A DNA stretch of 64,000 bases from Streptomyces sp. Mut1 (GTDB lineage Bacteria > Actinomycetota > Actinomycetes > Streptomycetales > Streptomycetaceae), in contig NZ_CP120997.1 in assembly GCF_030719295.1 (NCBI RefSeq), forward strand, positions 1,922,001 through 1,986,000, in the 5' to 3' direction. Both the position numbers and the translations under genes were made by a program. The notes beneath the pieces are model-generated. The model searched no databases and was not told the origin of the DNA. It was given only the letters and a program-made list of their open reading frames with translations. Position 1 is the stretch's first letter, and each line of letters starts with the position of its first letter. Positions 24,921 through 34,572 of the stretch are shown piece by piece.

Positions 24921-27900
24921 TCAGCGCAGGGTGAACACCGCGACCGTGCGTCCCGGAACGGTGAAGCTGCCCGAACTCCTCTCATATGCCGACCGCTTGA
25001 CGGTAGAATCCGCGCCCTTTGCCTGGACGGGGTGCAGGGCGTACTTCTTGCCGGCGAGTGCGGCGACCTTCTGGGTGGTGGTGCCGGGGGCGGCGTTGAG
25101 GACAACGACGAGCTTGCCGAGCCGCATGGTGATCACGCCCGGGGTCTCGTCCTTGCCGGAGAGCGGGAAGGAGAGCCGGGACTGCACCTGCGCGGTGGAG
25201 GTCAGGCCGAAGTCCTTCTCCGTGGTGCGGATGGTGAGCAGGTCGCGGTAGGCGGCCGAGGCGCCGTTGATCTGCGCGCAGCCGGGGGTGATCTTCGCGT
25301 TGGTGAGCAGCGGCCCGGCGTACGGCCACTTGTCCTCGTTGTCCGCGGCGACCGGCAGTCCGCGGCCGAAGCCGTTGCCGGCGCGGCAGTCCCAGTGCAG
25401 GGCGTTGAACCAGTCGCCGCTGTCGAAGGAGTTGCGGTCCAGCGACTTGGAGCGCAGCAGGTCGGTGCCTGCCTGGGAGAGCGCGGGGCCCTGCGAGAGG
25501 GTGGCGGTCGCCATGGCCAGGACCTGCGTGCGGGCCCGGTCCGCCGCCGACGTGCCCGCCGGGAGCTTGAAGGCGAGCGCGTCGTACAGGGTCTCGTTGT
25601 CATGGGCGTCGGCATAGGCCAGGGCGTCGCCGGGGACCGCGGCGTAGCCGGCCGGGGCCCCGTTGTAGTCGACGCCCGAACCCTTGACGGTGGCCCCGGA
25701 GGTGTCGGTGAAGGTGTAGTCGGCGAGGTTGCCGGTGAGGCCGACCTTGATCAGGTCCTGGTAGTGCAGCAGACGGGCCTTCTGCTCGGCCTTCGTGCCG
25801 TTGGCGGTGGAGGTGTTGGGGTCGGTGTAGAGGCCGGTGGCGAAGCCCTGCACGCCGGGGTCCTCGTCGAACGGGGAGCCGCCGCGTACGGCGTCGCGGG
25901 CCCGGTCGGAGAAGGTGGCGATGCCGGTGCCGGCCATGTTCTTCTGGGTGGCCTGGACGAAGCGGGCGTCGTCGGCGATCTCACCGAAGTTCCAGCCCTC
26001 CCCGTACAGGATGATCTTCTTTCCGTCGACGCCGTCCCTGGCGGGGGTCAGTGCGTCGAGGGCCTTGCGGACGGCCAGGATGTTGGCCTTGGGGTGGTGG
26101 CCCATCAGGTCGAAGCGGAAGCCGTCGACCTTGTACTCCTTGGCCCAGGTGACCACGGAGTCCACGACGAGCTTGCCCATCATGGTGTTCTCGGGCGCGG
26201 TGTTGGCGCAGCAGGTGGAGGTGGCGACGGTGCCGTCCTCCAGGAGCCGCTGGTAGTAGCCGGGCACGATCCGGTCGAGTACGGACTTGTCGTCCTGGCC
26301 GGAGGCGACGGTGTGGTTGTAGACGACGTCCATGACGGTCCGCAGCCCGGCGCCGTTGATCCCCTGCACCATCTGCCGGAACTCGACGGTGCGCCTGGTG
26401 CCGTCCGGGTCGGAGGCGTAGCTGCCCTCGGGGACGGTGTAGTGCAGCGGGTCGTAGCCCCAGTTGAAGGCGTCCTTGGCGGCGGCCTTCGCCACGCAGG
26501 CCTGCTGCTCGGCGGAGTCGGGGGCGTAGACGGACAGGTCGCAGGCCGGCTCGGCCTGGTCCTTCTTCCTCTCGGGGATGGTGCCGATGTCGAAGGCGGG
26601 CAGCAGGTGGACGTAGCCGGTGCCGGCGTCGGCGAGCTGCCTCAGGTGCTTCATTCCGTCGGAGCGGGTGTCGGTGAAGGCGAGGTATTCGCCGGGGTGC
26701 CGGGAGGTGGGGTCCGCGATGGAGAAGTCACGGATCTGGAGTTCCTGGATCTGCGCGTCGCGCAGCGGCTCGGCGGCCGGCTTGCGCAGCGTGTCCCAGC
26801 CCTTGGGGGCGAGCTTCCGGTCCTCCAGGTCCACGACGAGGCTGCGGGCCGAGTCGGTGGTCAGGGCGGTGGAGTAGGGGTCGGTGACCTTGTTGGTGAC
26901 GAGCTTCTGGACGGTGGGCGCCCAGACGTCCACGACGTACCGGTAGGGCTTGCCCGTCCAGTTCTTCTTCCCGGTGACGGACCAGACGCCGGTGCGGTCG
27001 TCGCGCCGCATGGCGACGGACTTTCCGTCGAGTTCGAGCGAGACGGTACGGGCGGTGGGCGCCCAGACGGAGAGCGTCGGGGTGCCGTCGCGGAAGACCG
27101 GGCCGAGCGCGGCGTTCTTCGCCTTCGCCCCGTAGAGGTCGTCGAGCACTCCGGCGCTCTGCACCCCGGTGGCGGCGAGCAGGGCGCCGTTGGCGGCGCG
27201 CTGGGTGGCGATCAGCTGGCCGCGCAGGGCCTCGCGGACCCTGTCCCGGTCACGGGCGTCCACGGTGAAGGCGGGGTAGTCCTTGAGGTGCGGGTACTTC
27301 GCCTTCTGGGCGTCGCTCAGCGCGGAGGGGGTGAGCCGCAGCCACTGGCCCTCGTCGCTCAGCGCCCCGTCCACGACGGAGATGCCGCCCTTCTTCGCGT
27401 AGACGAGCTGCTGGCTGGTGGCCTCGGTGGCCTTCACCTTCCAGACGACGGTGTCCGCGTCGATCCACTGCGCCTCGGCCTTGGTGAGGTCGGGTGCGGG
27501 GACGCCGCCGGCCTGCGGGAGCAGGTAGCCGGCCGTGCCGCCGAGCAGCCAGACCTCGTGGCCGTGGCTCGCGATGTCGAGCGCCTGATCACTGGGCAGG
27601 TCCTTCTCGTCGCCCCGGTGCAGGATGTAGCTGAGCGAGGTGGCGCCGTCGGTGAGCGGGACCTCGAAGGTGAGCCCGGAGGCGTCCTGCTTCACCGGCT
27701 GGAGCGGCTTGGCCCAGTCGGTGGGCTCCTTCGCGCCGGTCCAGGTGTGCAGCCCCCAGCCGTCGTAGTCGCCGTCGGCCCGGTAGTAGTGCAGGACGGC
27801 CTTGCCGGTGTCCTGGTCGGGGTAGGCGTCGTCGGGGGCGGTTTCGGCCTGGCCGTCCTTGCCCTGCCCGATCCAGACCTGGCCGGTCCTGGCGAGGTCG

Positions 27901-30245
27901 ACGGCGCGCTCGGGCCCGTCGGCGGTGCCGGACTTCTCGACGGTGTACGGGACGGAGGTGGCGTCCTCGGGGACCTTGACCCAGGCGAACGCGCCGTAGG
28001 CGTCCCGCCCGGTGAAGTCCGCGGTGGCCTCGCCGGACCTGAGCTGCCAGCCGTCGTAGTCGCCGTCGGGGCGCTGGTAGTGGACGACGGCGTAGTCGCG
28101 CTCGACGGCGACGGGCTTGGCGGGTGCGGGTGCCTGCCCGGCGGTGGAGGAGGCGAGGGCGCTCGCGGTGCGGCCGGTGCGGTCGACCACGACGGCCTTG
28201 TAGTGCAGGGGCGTTCCGGCGGCCGTGTCGTCGCTCAGGGTCTGGGTGACCTTGTACGGGGCGTGGTCGGCGGTGCCGAGGGTCGTCCACTTGCCGTTGC
28301 CGGTCCGGGCGGCGAAGACGACCCGGTTGAGGGAGCCGCCGGAGACGTCGGCGGTCAGTTCGACGGTGCCGGTGGCGCCGGCGGCCGGTGCCTTCAGGGA
28401 GACCCTGGGCTTCGCGGCGGGGGTGCCCAGGGGCTTCGCGGCGCGGAGCACGATGCTCGACAGGGCCGGGACGGTGACCTCGATCTTCTTGTCGGCGCCG
28501 CTGCGGACGGTGCCGGAGCCGCCGTACAGGGTGCGGAAGTCCATCCGGGCGGACTCGGTGGGCAGCTCGACGGTCTTCGCCCTGTCGCCGTTGTTGGTGG
28601 CGACGACGTACTCGTTGCTGTGCTTCGGGTCCGTACGGGAGAAGGCGTAGACGGAGCCCTCGGCGTACCGCTCGGTCTGCACGCCGTCGCGCAGCGCGGG
28701 GTTCTTCGCGGTCAGCTCGGAGAGGGCGGCGATGTTGCGGTAGAGCGGGTGCCCGGTGTCGTACGCGTCGGAGGCGTGCGTCCGGTCGGTGCCCAGCTGG
28801 TCGTCGTCGAGGTAGTCGGCGGTCTTCGAGGCGAACATCGTCTGGCGGGCGTCCTTGTCGCCGCCGGCGCCCGTGAAGCCCTGCTCGTCGCCGTAGTAGA
28901 CGACGGGGTTGCCCCGGCTGAGGAACATCAGCTCGTTGGCGAGTCGGGCGCGCTTCACCAGCTCCGCGTCACCGGCCTTCGGGTTGTCCTGCTCCAGGAA
29001 GGTCCCGATGCGGCCCATGTCGTGGTTGCCGAGGAAGGTCACCTGTTCGTAGGCGTTGGCCTTGTCGGTGGTGTAGCGGTAGTCGTCGGCGAAGACGGCG
29101 GCGAGCTTCGATGCCGGGGCGCCCTGCGAGGCGTACTGGCGGGCCGCCTCCTGGAAGGGGAAGTCGAGCGTGGCGTCCAGCCGGCCCTGGGTGACGTAGG
29201 GCGCGGTGACGGCGGTGTCGGAGGAGTAGACCTCGCCGAACATGAAGAAGTCCTTGCGCCCGTGCCGGGCCGCGTACGCGTCGAGCGCGGTCGCCCACTG
29301 GGTCCAGAAGTCCATGTCGACGTGTTTGACGGTGTCGATCCGGAACCCGTCGATCCGGAAGTCCCGGACCCACTTCTCGTAGATCTTCTCCATGCCGGAG
29401 ACGACCTCGGGCCGCTCGGTCCACAGGTCGTCCAGACCGGAGAAGTCGCCGTACGTGGTGGACTCGCCGGCATAGGTGGAGTCACCGCGGTTGTGGTACA
29501 TCGTCGGGTCGTTGAGCCAGGACGGCGTCTTGCCACCGCCGGTCACCGGCTTGTACGGGAACGAGTCGGCGTCCACCCGCGCCATGCCCGCGCTGTCGTC
29601 GAAGGGGCGGCCGTCGCGGTCGAGGTAGGGGTAGGCGCCCTTGGACCTGTAGCCGTAGGTCTTCTCGGCGTAGTCGACGGTGTCGGCGGTGTGGTTGGTG
29701 ATGACGTCGAAGAAGACCTTCATGCCCTTGCGGTGGGCCTTGTCGATCAGCTTCGTCAGGTCGGCGTTGGTGCCGAAGTGCGGGTCGACCTGGGTGAAGT
29801 CGGTGATCCAGTAGCCGTGGTAGCCGGCCGACGCGTCCTCGCCCGTGCCCTGGACGGGCCGGTTCTTGAAGATCGGCGCGAGCCAGATGGCGGTGGTGCC
29901 GAGCCCCTTGACGTAGTCGAGCCTGTTCGTGAGCCCCTTGAGGTCGCCGCCCTGGTAGAACCCCTTGTCGGTGGGGTCGTACCCGGTCTCCAGCCGGGAG
30001 CCGGTCAGCCCGCCGCGGTCGTTGCGGGTGTCCCCGTTGGCGAACCGGTCGGGCATGACGAAGTAGAACTGCTCGCGGGTCAGGTCGTGCCGGGTGGCCT
30101 GGGCGGCCAGCTCGGCGTCCGAGGGCGCGGCGGGCGGCCGGGCCGCGGCGGCGGGCAGTGCGGGCACCAGGGCCGCGCACAGGGCGGCCGCGACGACGGC
30201 GGGCACCGTTCTTCGCGCGGGCACGCGCGGGGACGGACGTTTCAC
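24921..30245 (-). CDS. Secreted bifunctional alpha-amylase-pullulanase (two GH13 barrels)
   Basis: The product is 1774 residues. The Arg-rich signal peptide is [20 protein letters not shown]. The first GH13 barrel (about 50-560) contains [16 protein letters not shown] (nucleophile Asp), [11 protein letters not shown] (acid Glu) and FLGNHDMGR. Two pullulanase-associated carbohydrate modules follow, each with the repeat DGDYDGW. The second barrel is pullulanase type: [23 protein letters not shown] and [13 protein letters not shown]. It would cut alpha-1,4 and alpha-1,6 links in starch or pullulan outside the cell. The ATG at 30245 starts the signal peptide. It lies after the alpha-amylase on the same strand but has a terminator in between. 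A much longer antisense reading frame is a shadow. Confidence 0.95.
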   Translation of the reverse strand: MKRPSPRVPARRTVPAVVAAALCAALVPALPAAAARPPAAPSDAELAAQATRHDLTREQFYFVMPDRFANGDTRNDRGGLTGSRLETGYDPTDKGFYQGGDLKGLTNRLDYVKGLGTTAIWLAPIFKNRPVQGTGEDASAGYHGYWITDFTQVDPHFGTNADLTKLIDKAHRKGMKVFFDVITNHTADTVDYAEKTYGYRSKGAYPYLDRDGRPFDDSAGMARVDADSFPYKPVTGGGKTPSWLNDPTMYHNRGDSTYAGESTTYGDFSGLDDLWTERPEVVSGMEKIYEKWVRDFRIDGFRIDTVKHVDMDFWTQWATALDAYAARHGRKDFFMFGEVYSSDTAVTAPYVTQGRLDATLDFPFQEAARQYASQGAPASKLAAVFADDYRYTTDKANAYEQVTFLGNHDMGRIGTFLEQDNPKAGDAELVKRARLANELMFLSRGNPVVYYGDEQGFTGAGGDKDARQTMFASKTADYLDDDQLGTDRTHASDAYDTGHPLYRNIAALSELTAKNPALRDGVQTERYAEGSVYAFSRTDPKHSNEYVVATNNGDRAKTVELPTESARMDFRTLYGGSGTVRSGADKKIEVTVPALSSIVLRAAKPLGTPAAKPRVSLKAPAAGATGTVELTADVSGGSLNRVVFAARTGNGKWTTLGTADHAPYKVTQTLSDDTAAGTPLHYKAVVVDRTGRTASALASSTAGQAPAPAKPVAVERDYAVVHYQRPDGDYDGWQLRSGEATADFTGRDAYGAFAWVKVPEDATSVPYTVEKSGTADGPERAVDLARTGQVWIGQGKDGQAETAPDDAYPDQDTGKAVLHYYRADGDYDGWGLHTWTGAKEPTDWAKPLQPVKQDASGLTFEVPLTDGATSLSYILHRGDEKDLPSDQALDIASHGHEVWLLGGTAGYLLPQAGGVPAPDLTKAEAQWIDADTVVWKVKATEATSQQLVYAKKGGISVVDGALSDEGQWLRLTPSALSDAQKAKYPHLKDYPAFTVDARDRDRVREALRGQLIATQRAANGALLAATGVQSAGVLDDLYGAKAKNAALGPVFRDGTPTLSVWAPTARTVSLELDGKSVAMRRDDRTGVWSVTGKKNWTGKPYRYVVDVWAPTVQKLVTNKVTDPYSTALTTDSARSLVVDLEDRKLAPKGWDTLRKPAAEPLRDAQIQELQIRDFSIADPTSRHPGEYLAFTDTRSDGMKHLRQLADAGTGYVHLLPAFDIGTIPERKKDQAEPACDLSVYAPDSAEQQACVAKAAAKDAFNWGYDPLHYTVPEGSYASDPDGTRRTVEFRQMVQGINGAGLRTVMDVVYNHTVASGQDDKSVLDRIVPGYYQRLLEDGTVATSTCCANTAPENTMMGKLVVDSVVTWAKEYKVDGFRFDLMGHHPKANILAVRKALDALTPARDGVDGKKIILYGEGWNFGEIADDARFVQATQKNMAGTGIATFSDRARDAVRGGSPFDEDPGVQGFATGLYTDPNTSTANGTKAEQKARLLHYQDLIKVGLTGNLADYTFTDTSGATVKGSGVDYNGAPAGYAAVPGDALAYADAHDNETLYDALAFKLPAGTSAADRARTQVLAMATATLSQGPALSQAGTDLLRSKSLDRNSFDSGDWFNALHWDCRAGNGFGRGLPVAADNEDKWPYAGPLLTNAKITPGCAQINGASAAYRDLLTIRTTEKDFGLTSTAQVQSRLSFPLSGKDETPGVITMRLGKLVVVLNAAPGTTTQKVAALAGKKYALHPVQAKGADSTVKRSAYERSSGSFTVPGRTVAVFTLR

Positions 30246-30282
30246 TCGGACTCTCCTCGGAGGGGTACGGGGGTGTGCGGGG

Positions 30283-30314
30283 CCGGACGGGCCGCAGGGG
30301 GACGGCCCGTCCGG
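30283..30314 (-). terminator. Terminator after the alpha-amylase gene
   Basis: CCGGACGGGCCG pairs with CGGCCCGTCCGG (loop 8 bases) about 20 bases downstream of the minus-strand amylase stop and 38 bases before the next gene start. Confidence 0.7.
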
Positions 30315-30333
30315 CGGGTGGGGGGCGGGAGGA

Positions 30334-32073
30334 TCAGCCGCGCCAGACGTCCGAGGTCAGCGTGACCTTGCCGGAGGAGGGCACCGTGGCCGTGCGGTTG
30401 GCACCGCTCTCCCAGGTGACGTTGCCGCTCGCGTCCTTGCGGATGTACTTGTACTCGAACGAGGTCCCGGCGGGCAGGCCGACGTCGAGCTTCCACACCG
30501 GGTAGGAGGCCGGGTCGAGCTTCAGCGCGCTGTCGGTGTTCCAGTTGCCGAGGGCGGACTGGTTGCCGGTGACGAAGATGTTCTGGCCGAGCTGCGTGGT
30601 GGCGTTGACGCCGAAGGAGGCGCCGGAGGTGCCCGTACCGGGCTCGGTCGGGTCCGTGGGGTCGGTCGGGTCCGTCGGGTCCGTCGAGCCGCCGCCGCAG
30701 GTGCGGGCTCCGGTGTGCAGGGCCAGCGCGGTGTTGGCGCCCAGGGTGGCGGTGAACTGGCCGGAGCCGTTGACCGTGACGCCGTTGCCGGACTGGACGT
30801 CGCAGTAGTCGCCGGCGGGCAGCGAGGTCTGGAACGTACGGGTCAGCGAGGAGCCCTCGTGGTTGATCGCGACGTATGCCTTGGAGCCGCGGCCGAAGGC
30901 GATCCGGTTGCCGCCGTCGTCCCACCAGTTACTGACGGACTCGCCGCTCGCGGTGTTGCGGAAGCCGACCATGGAGGAGATCTCGCGCCAGGCGTGCTGG
31001 CACTTCCAGCCGTCGCTGTAGCAGGCGTTCACCGTGCCGCCGTTGGGCGGGCCCGCGTCCTTGTCGGACCACTCGTAGCCGGAGTGGACGTCGGGCGAGC
31101 CGTAGGGCCAGGCCAGCATGAAGACACTGGCGAGCGTGTAGTTGGCGCCGTCCTTGTAGTTCAGCGTCTCGCCGTTGCGCTCGGTGTCGTGGTTGTCGAC
31201 GAAGACCGCGGCCTTCGAGGAGGACATGAAGCCCCAGCCCTCGCCGAAGTTCTTCAGGTTGGCGAGGCTCTCGTTGTTGAGGACCTGCTTGAGGCTGCGG
31301 GCGTACCGGAACTCCTGGACGTCACCGGTGCCGGCGTACTCGTCGGGCGACACGGCCTCGCCCGCGCCGTAGATCGCCTCCTGCTTCCAGTAGACGCCGG
31401 AGTCGGTCAGCCGGGACTTGATGTCGGCGAGGTCCTCGGCGGGCATGTGCTTGGCCGCGTCGATGCGGAAGCCGTCCACGCCGAGCGAGAGCAGGTCGTT
31501 GAGGTAGCCGGCGATCCTGCCCCGGACGTAGTCCTCACCCGTGTCCAGATCGGCCAGGCCGACGAGCTCGCAGTGCTGGACGTTGTACCGGTCCCCGTAG
31601 TTGTTGATCTGCGAGGTGCAGTCGTCCATGTCGGGCGCCGAGTACAGCCCGGGGTAGTCGTACTTCGTGTACGAGGAGCCGCCGGTGCCGGTGCCCGAGC
31701 CCGACGACATGTGGTTGATGACCGAGTCGGCCACGACCTTGACGCCCGCGCCGTGACAGGTGTTCACCATGTTGGCGAAGGAGCTCCGGTCGCCGAGCCG
31801 TCCGGCGATCTTGTAGCTGACCGGCTGGTACGAGGTCCACCACTCGCCGCCCTGGATGTGCTCCTGCGGCGGTGAGACCTGGACGAAGCCGTACCCGGCC
31901 GGACCGAGCGTGTCGGTGCACGCCTTGGCGACGGAGTCGAACTTCCACTCGAACAGGACGGCGGTGACGTCCTTACCGCCCGGGGCGGAAGCCTCGGCCG
32001 TCGTGGCGGGGACCACGAGGGCAGCGGCTCCCGCGATCAGGGCGAGCGCGGCAGACAAGGGTCTGCTGGCCAT
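30334..32073 (-). CDS. Secreted alpha-amylase (GH13) with C-terminal CBM20
   Basis: The product is 579 residues. A signal peptide [20 protein letters not shown] ends near AEASA. The GH13 barrel has [24 protein letters not shown] (nucleophile Asp), GEAVSPDEY (acid Glu region) and [10 protein letters not shown]. After the domain C region a short linker of repeated Asp-Pro-Thr ([14 protein letters not shown]) leads to a CBM20 starch-binding module ([16 protein letters not shown] to the end, [10 protein letters not shown]). It hydrolyses starch outside the cell and anchors to granules. A consensus promoter and palindromic GCAAG sites lie upstream, matching MalR control. The start has an AGGAGG ribosome-binding site. 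Confidence 0.95.
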   Translation of the reverse strand: MASRPLSAALALIAGAAALVVPATTAEASAPGGKDVTAVLFEWKFDSVAKACTDTLGPAGYGFVQVSPPQEHIQGGEWWTSYQPVSYKIAGRLGDRSSFANMVNTCHGAGVKVVADSVINHMSSGSGTGTGGSSYTKYDYPGLYSAPDMDDCTSQINNYGDRYNVQHCELVGLADLDTGEDYVRGRIAGYLNDLLSLGVDGFRIDAAKHMPAEDLADIKSRLTDSGVYWKQEAIYGAGEAVSPDEYAGTGDVQEFRYARSLKQVLNNESLANLKNFGEGWGFMSSSKAAVFVDNHDTERNGETLNYKDGANYTLASVFMLAWPYGSPDVHSGYEWSDKDAGPPNGGTVNACYSDGWKCQHAWREISSMVGFRNTASGESVSNWWDDGGNRIAFGRGSKAYVAINHEGSSLTRTFQTSLPAGDYCDVQSGNGVTVNGSGQFTATLGANTALALHTGARTCGGGSTDPTDPTDPTDPTEPGTGTSGASFGVNATTQLGQNIFVTGNQSALGNWNTDSALKLDPASYPVWKLDVGLPAGTSFEYKYIRKDASGNVTWESGANRTATVPSSGKVTLTSDVWRG

Positions 32074-32154
32074 GTTTCCTCCTGCGGTGGGGGAAATGCG
32101 GGTGACGGTTCAGCCTCATACGGCAACGCGCCCTGCCCTCAAGGCTCCTGAAGG

Positions 32155-32169
32155 TTCTTGCTGCAAGAA
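32155..32169. promoter_or_regulatory. Perfect palindrome, candidate MalR operator of the amylase gene
   Basis: TTCTTGCtGCAAGAA is a perfect 7+1+7 palindrome. It lies about 15-30 bases downstream of the predicted transcription start, so a bound repressor would block elongation. The GCAAG half-site recurs upstream of malE-malR. Confidence 0.65.
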
Positions 32170-32190
32170 TGCAAACCTTGCCGCGGGGAG

Positions 32191-32219
32191 ACCGTACGAG
32201 CCCGCCAGGTCCCGGTCAA
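32191..32219 (-). promoter_or_regulatory. Amylase promoter
   Basis: On the minus strand TTGACC (32214-32219) and TACGGT (32191-32196) are 17 bases apart, a good vegetative promoter, about 120 bases before the amylase ATG. Confidence 0.65.
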
Positions 32220-32268
32220 CCCTTTGGACATCCCCTGCTCACATCCGCGAAATACCGCAGATTTCTTC

Positions 32269-32296
32269 CTGCAAGGACTTACGCAAGACATTGCAG
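32269..32296. promoter_or_regulatory. Second GCAAG cluster upstream of the amylase promoter
   Basis: CCTGCAAGGA, TACGCAAG and ATTGCAG occur together, resembling the TTGCAG/CTGCAA repeats of the maltose regulon. It lies upstream of the -35 box and could be a second MalR site or a site for another regulator. Confidence 0.5.
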
Positions 32297-32391
32297 CGCT
32301 GTTAAGTTTCTCCCGACTCCGGTCCGGTCGGCCGGGGGTCCCGCTTACCCCGGGCCCCACGCGCCCGGCCGGCCGGGCCGGTCGAAGACAA

Positions 32392-32450
32392 GAGAGGCAC
32401 CGGCGGTCACCTCCCCGCCGGCCCGTCCGGGCCGACCTCCGGTGCCTCTC
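32392..32450. other. Long-loop inverted repeat upstream of the 32517 gene
   Basis: GAGAGGCACCGG (32392-32403) and CCGGTGCCTCTC (32439-32450) are perfect complements across 35 bases. They could be an mRNA structure or a terminator; no gene lies in this stretch. Confidence 0.4.
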
Positions 32451-32516
32451 CTGCGACCGTTCCCGACCCGCCCCTGAGCCGTCCGGCCCGAGCGGCTCCC
32501 CTTAGGCTCGACCTCC

Positions 32517-33449
32517 ATGTGGCAAGGACAGCAGTCGCCCCCCGGCCGGCCGAACCCGCAAGGCGGGCAGCACAGTTCGGACCCCGTACAGCCCGGCCGC
32601 GAAAGCCCCGACCGGCACACCGCGCCCACGGTCGGCATGGCCGTTCCCGAACCGCCCCGCCGCCCCCGCAGCCTGATCACGGTCGCCGTCGTGGCCGCTT
32701 CCCTGGCCGTCGTCGTGGCCTGCGGGGTGATCGGTTTCCGGGTCCTCAGCGACGACGGGAACGACGAGGCGGGCCCGCAGCCGGCCCCGACGGGCTCCCC
32801 GAGCCCCCAGGGCACGGCCCGGTCGACGACCGGGGGCGGCTCGGGCCCCCTCGTCGCCGGCTGGAAGACGGTGACCAACGCCAAGCGCGGCATCACCTTC
32901 GACGTGCCCGCCTCCTGGGCCCGGAAGTCCGCGGACTGGGTGAGCTACGTGGCGGAGGACGACGACCCCGAGGAGAAGCCGCTGGTCGGGATGATGGCAC
33001 CGGCGGTACTCAAGGAGAAGTGGTGCACGTCCGACGACGACAAGGACGGCACCGCGGACAACTACGCGCTCGCCTCGACGGGCACCACCGGGGAACAGGG
33101 CTCCAAGAGCGCCGCCGCGGCCGCCGAGGACACCGCCAGGACCTGGGTCTACGGCCTCTACACCCAGCCCGACCGCTCCCGCCTCACGGTCGGTGAGCCC
33201 GAGCCGTTCCGGACGGAGAGCGGCGTCGAGGGCAGCCTCGTGACCGTCACCTCGTCCGGGACGCCGAAGAAGGGAAAGTGCGACACCGACGGCAAGGCGG
33301 TGACGTTCGCCTTCAAGAACGCGAAGGGCGCGTTCGTGTCCTGGACCTACGTCGGCGCGCACGGCGTGCCCGACGAGGTGTCCGACGCCACGATCCGCGA
33401 GATCCTCGGCACGGTGCGCCTCTTCAAGGAGGGCGACGGGCAGGACTGA
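32517..33449 (+). CDS. Membrane-anchored protein of unknown function
   Basis: The product is 310 residues. A Pro/Gln-rich cytoplasmic tail (residues 1-50) leads to one membrane segment, LITVAVVAASLAVVVACGVI, then a Ser/Thr/Pro-rich stalk and an extracytoplasmic domain. That domain starts GWKTVTNAKRGITFDVPASW, contains two or more cysteines and ends REILGTVRLFKEG. The KRGITFDVP...W opening is typical of Streptomyces surface proteins that share this domain; I cannot name a function. TAGGCT lies 8 bases before the ATG, compatible with a leaderless transcript. It converges with the LacI gene over a terminator. Confidence 0.8.
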   Translation: MWQGQQSPPGRPNPQGGQHSSDPVQPGRESPDRHTAPTVGMAVPEPPRRPRSLITVAVVAASLAVVVACGVIGFRVLSDDGNDEAGPQPAPTGSPSPQGTARSTTGGGSGPLVAGWKTVTNAKRGITFDVPASWARKSADWVSYVAEDDDPEEKPLVGMMAPAVLKEKWCTSDDDKDGTADNYALASTGTTGEQGSKSAAAAAEDTARTWVYGLYTQPDRSRLTVGEPEPFRTESGVEGSLVTVTSSGTPKKGKCDTDGKAVTFAFKNAKGAFVSWTYVGAHGVPDEVSDATIREILGTVRLFKEGDGQD

Positions 33450-33470
33450 GGCGGACCGCCCCCGGGCGCG

Positions 33471-33494
33471 GGGCCGGCCCCCTCCGGCCGGCCC
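33471..33494. terminator. Bidirectional terminator
   Basis: GGGCCGGCC and GGCCGGCCC form a perfect 9-base stem with a 6-base loop between convergent genes ending at 33449 and 33514. Confidence 0.65.
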
Positions 33495-33513
33495 TTCACG
33501 CGTCCCGGCCGCC

Positions 33514-34572
33514 TCACGCGCTCCGCAGCGCCGCCGTGGAACCCCGTACGACCAGCTCCGGCTGGAACACGTACTCCGTGCGCTGGACGGGGCTGCCGCC
33601 GATCTCCTCCAGCAGGGCGCCCACCGCGGCCGCCGCCATCGCCTGGACGGGCTGGCGCACCGTGGTCAGCGGCGGGTCGGTGAAGGCGATGAGCTGGGAG
33701 TCGTCGAAGCCCACCACGGAGACGTCGCGCGGCACGTCCAGACCGCGGTCCCGGGCGGCGCGGACCACACCCAGCGCCATCAGGTCGCTGCCGCAGACGA
33801 TGCCGGTGCACCCCTGGTCGAGCAGGGCGCCGGCCGCGACCTGGCCGCCCTCGACGCTGAACAGCGTGGAGCAGACCAGGAGTTCGGCCTCCTCGCGGCC
33901 CAGGCCCAGCACGGAGACCGCGGCGTCCACGAAGCCGTCCCGCTTGCGGCGGGAGGGGACGTAGCGCTGCGGTCCGATGGCGAGGCCGACCCGGCGGTGG
34001 CCGAGTTCGGCGAGATGGCTCACGGCCATCCGCACGGCGGCGGTGTCGTCGGGCGAGACGAACGGGGCGCTGATCCGCTCGTTGTAGCCGTTGATCAGGA
34101 CGAACGGCACTCCGCGCTCGGTCAGCGCGGCGTAGCGCGCCGGGTCGGCGGAGGTGTCGGCGTGCAGTCCGGAGAGGAAGACGATGCCGCCGACGCCGCG
34201 TTCGACGAGCTGCTCGACGAGTTCGTCCTCGGTGGCGCCGCCGGGCAGCTGGGTGCAGAGGACCGGCGTGTAGCCGTGGCCGGCGAGCACCTGTTCCACG
34301 GACTGGGCGAACGCCGGGAAGATCGGGTTGGTGAGCTCGGGGGTCACCAGCCCGATCAGCCCGGCGCTGCGCTGCCGCAGCCGTACGGGGCGCTCGTATC
34401 CGAGGATGTCGAGCGCCGCGAGCACCCGCTGGCGCGTGGTGTCCGCGACGCCCGGCTTGCCGTTGAGGACCCGGCTGACGGTCGCCTCGCTGACGGATGC
34501 CTGGCCCGCGATGTCCGACAGCCTGAGCGCGCCGCCCGCGCCGGGGCCCCGTGGCAGGGGGACGGTCGTCAC
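33514..34572 (-). CDS. LacI-family regulator, paralog of MalR, coupled to alpha-glucosidase
   Basis: The product is 352 residues. A LacI helix-turn-helix and hinge appear as LSDIAGQASVSEATVSRVLN followed by LAALDILGYERPVRLRQRSA. The periplasmic-binding-type core has GIVFLSGLHADTSADPARYA, ISAPFVSPDDTAAVRMAVSH and SVVGFDDSQLIAFTDPPLTT. It closely resembles MalR at 39975 through the whole length. It starts GTG in a 4-base overlap with the alpha-glucosidase stop, so it is translated from that operon. It probably senses a maltodextrin-type sugar and represses part of this cluster, perhaps its own operon. It has about 12 extra N-terminal residues before the helix-turn-helix compared with MalR. Confidence 0.9.
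   Translation of the reverse strand: MTTVPLPRGPGAGGALRLSDIAGQASVSEATVSRVLNGKPGVADTTRQRVLAALDILGYERPVRLRQRSAGLIGLVTPELTNPIFPAFAQSVEQVLAGHGYTPVLCTQLPGGATEDELVEQLVERGVGGIVFLSGLHADTSADPARYAALTERGVPFVLINGYNERISAPFVSPDDTAAVRMAVSHLAELGHRRVGLAIGPQRYVPSRRKRDGFVDAAVSVLGLGREEAELLVCSTLFSVEGGQVAAGALLDQGCTGIVCGSDLMALGVVRAARDRGLDVPRDVSVVGFDDSQLIAFTDPPLTTVRQPVQAMAAAAVGALLEEIGGSPVQRTEYVFQPELVVRGSTAALRSA

Noticed and set aside
24405-30365. Very long plus-strand reading frame (1986 codons) opposite the amylase-pullulanase
   Set aside because: It is antisense to a well-supported GH13 protein; its sequence is low-complexity Gly/Val/Arg and has no domain. High GC makes such frames long by chance.
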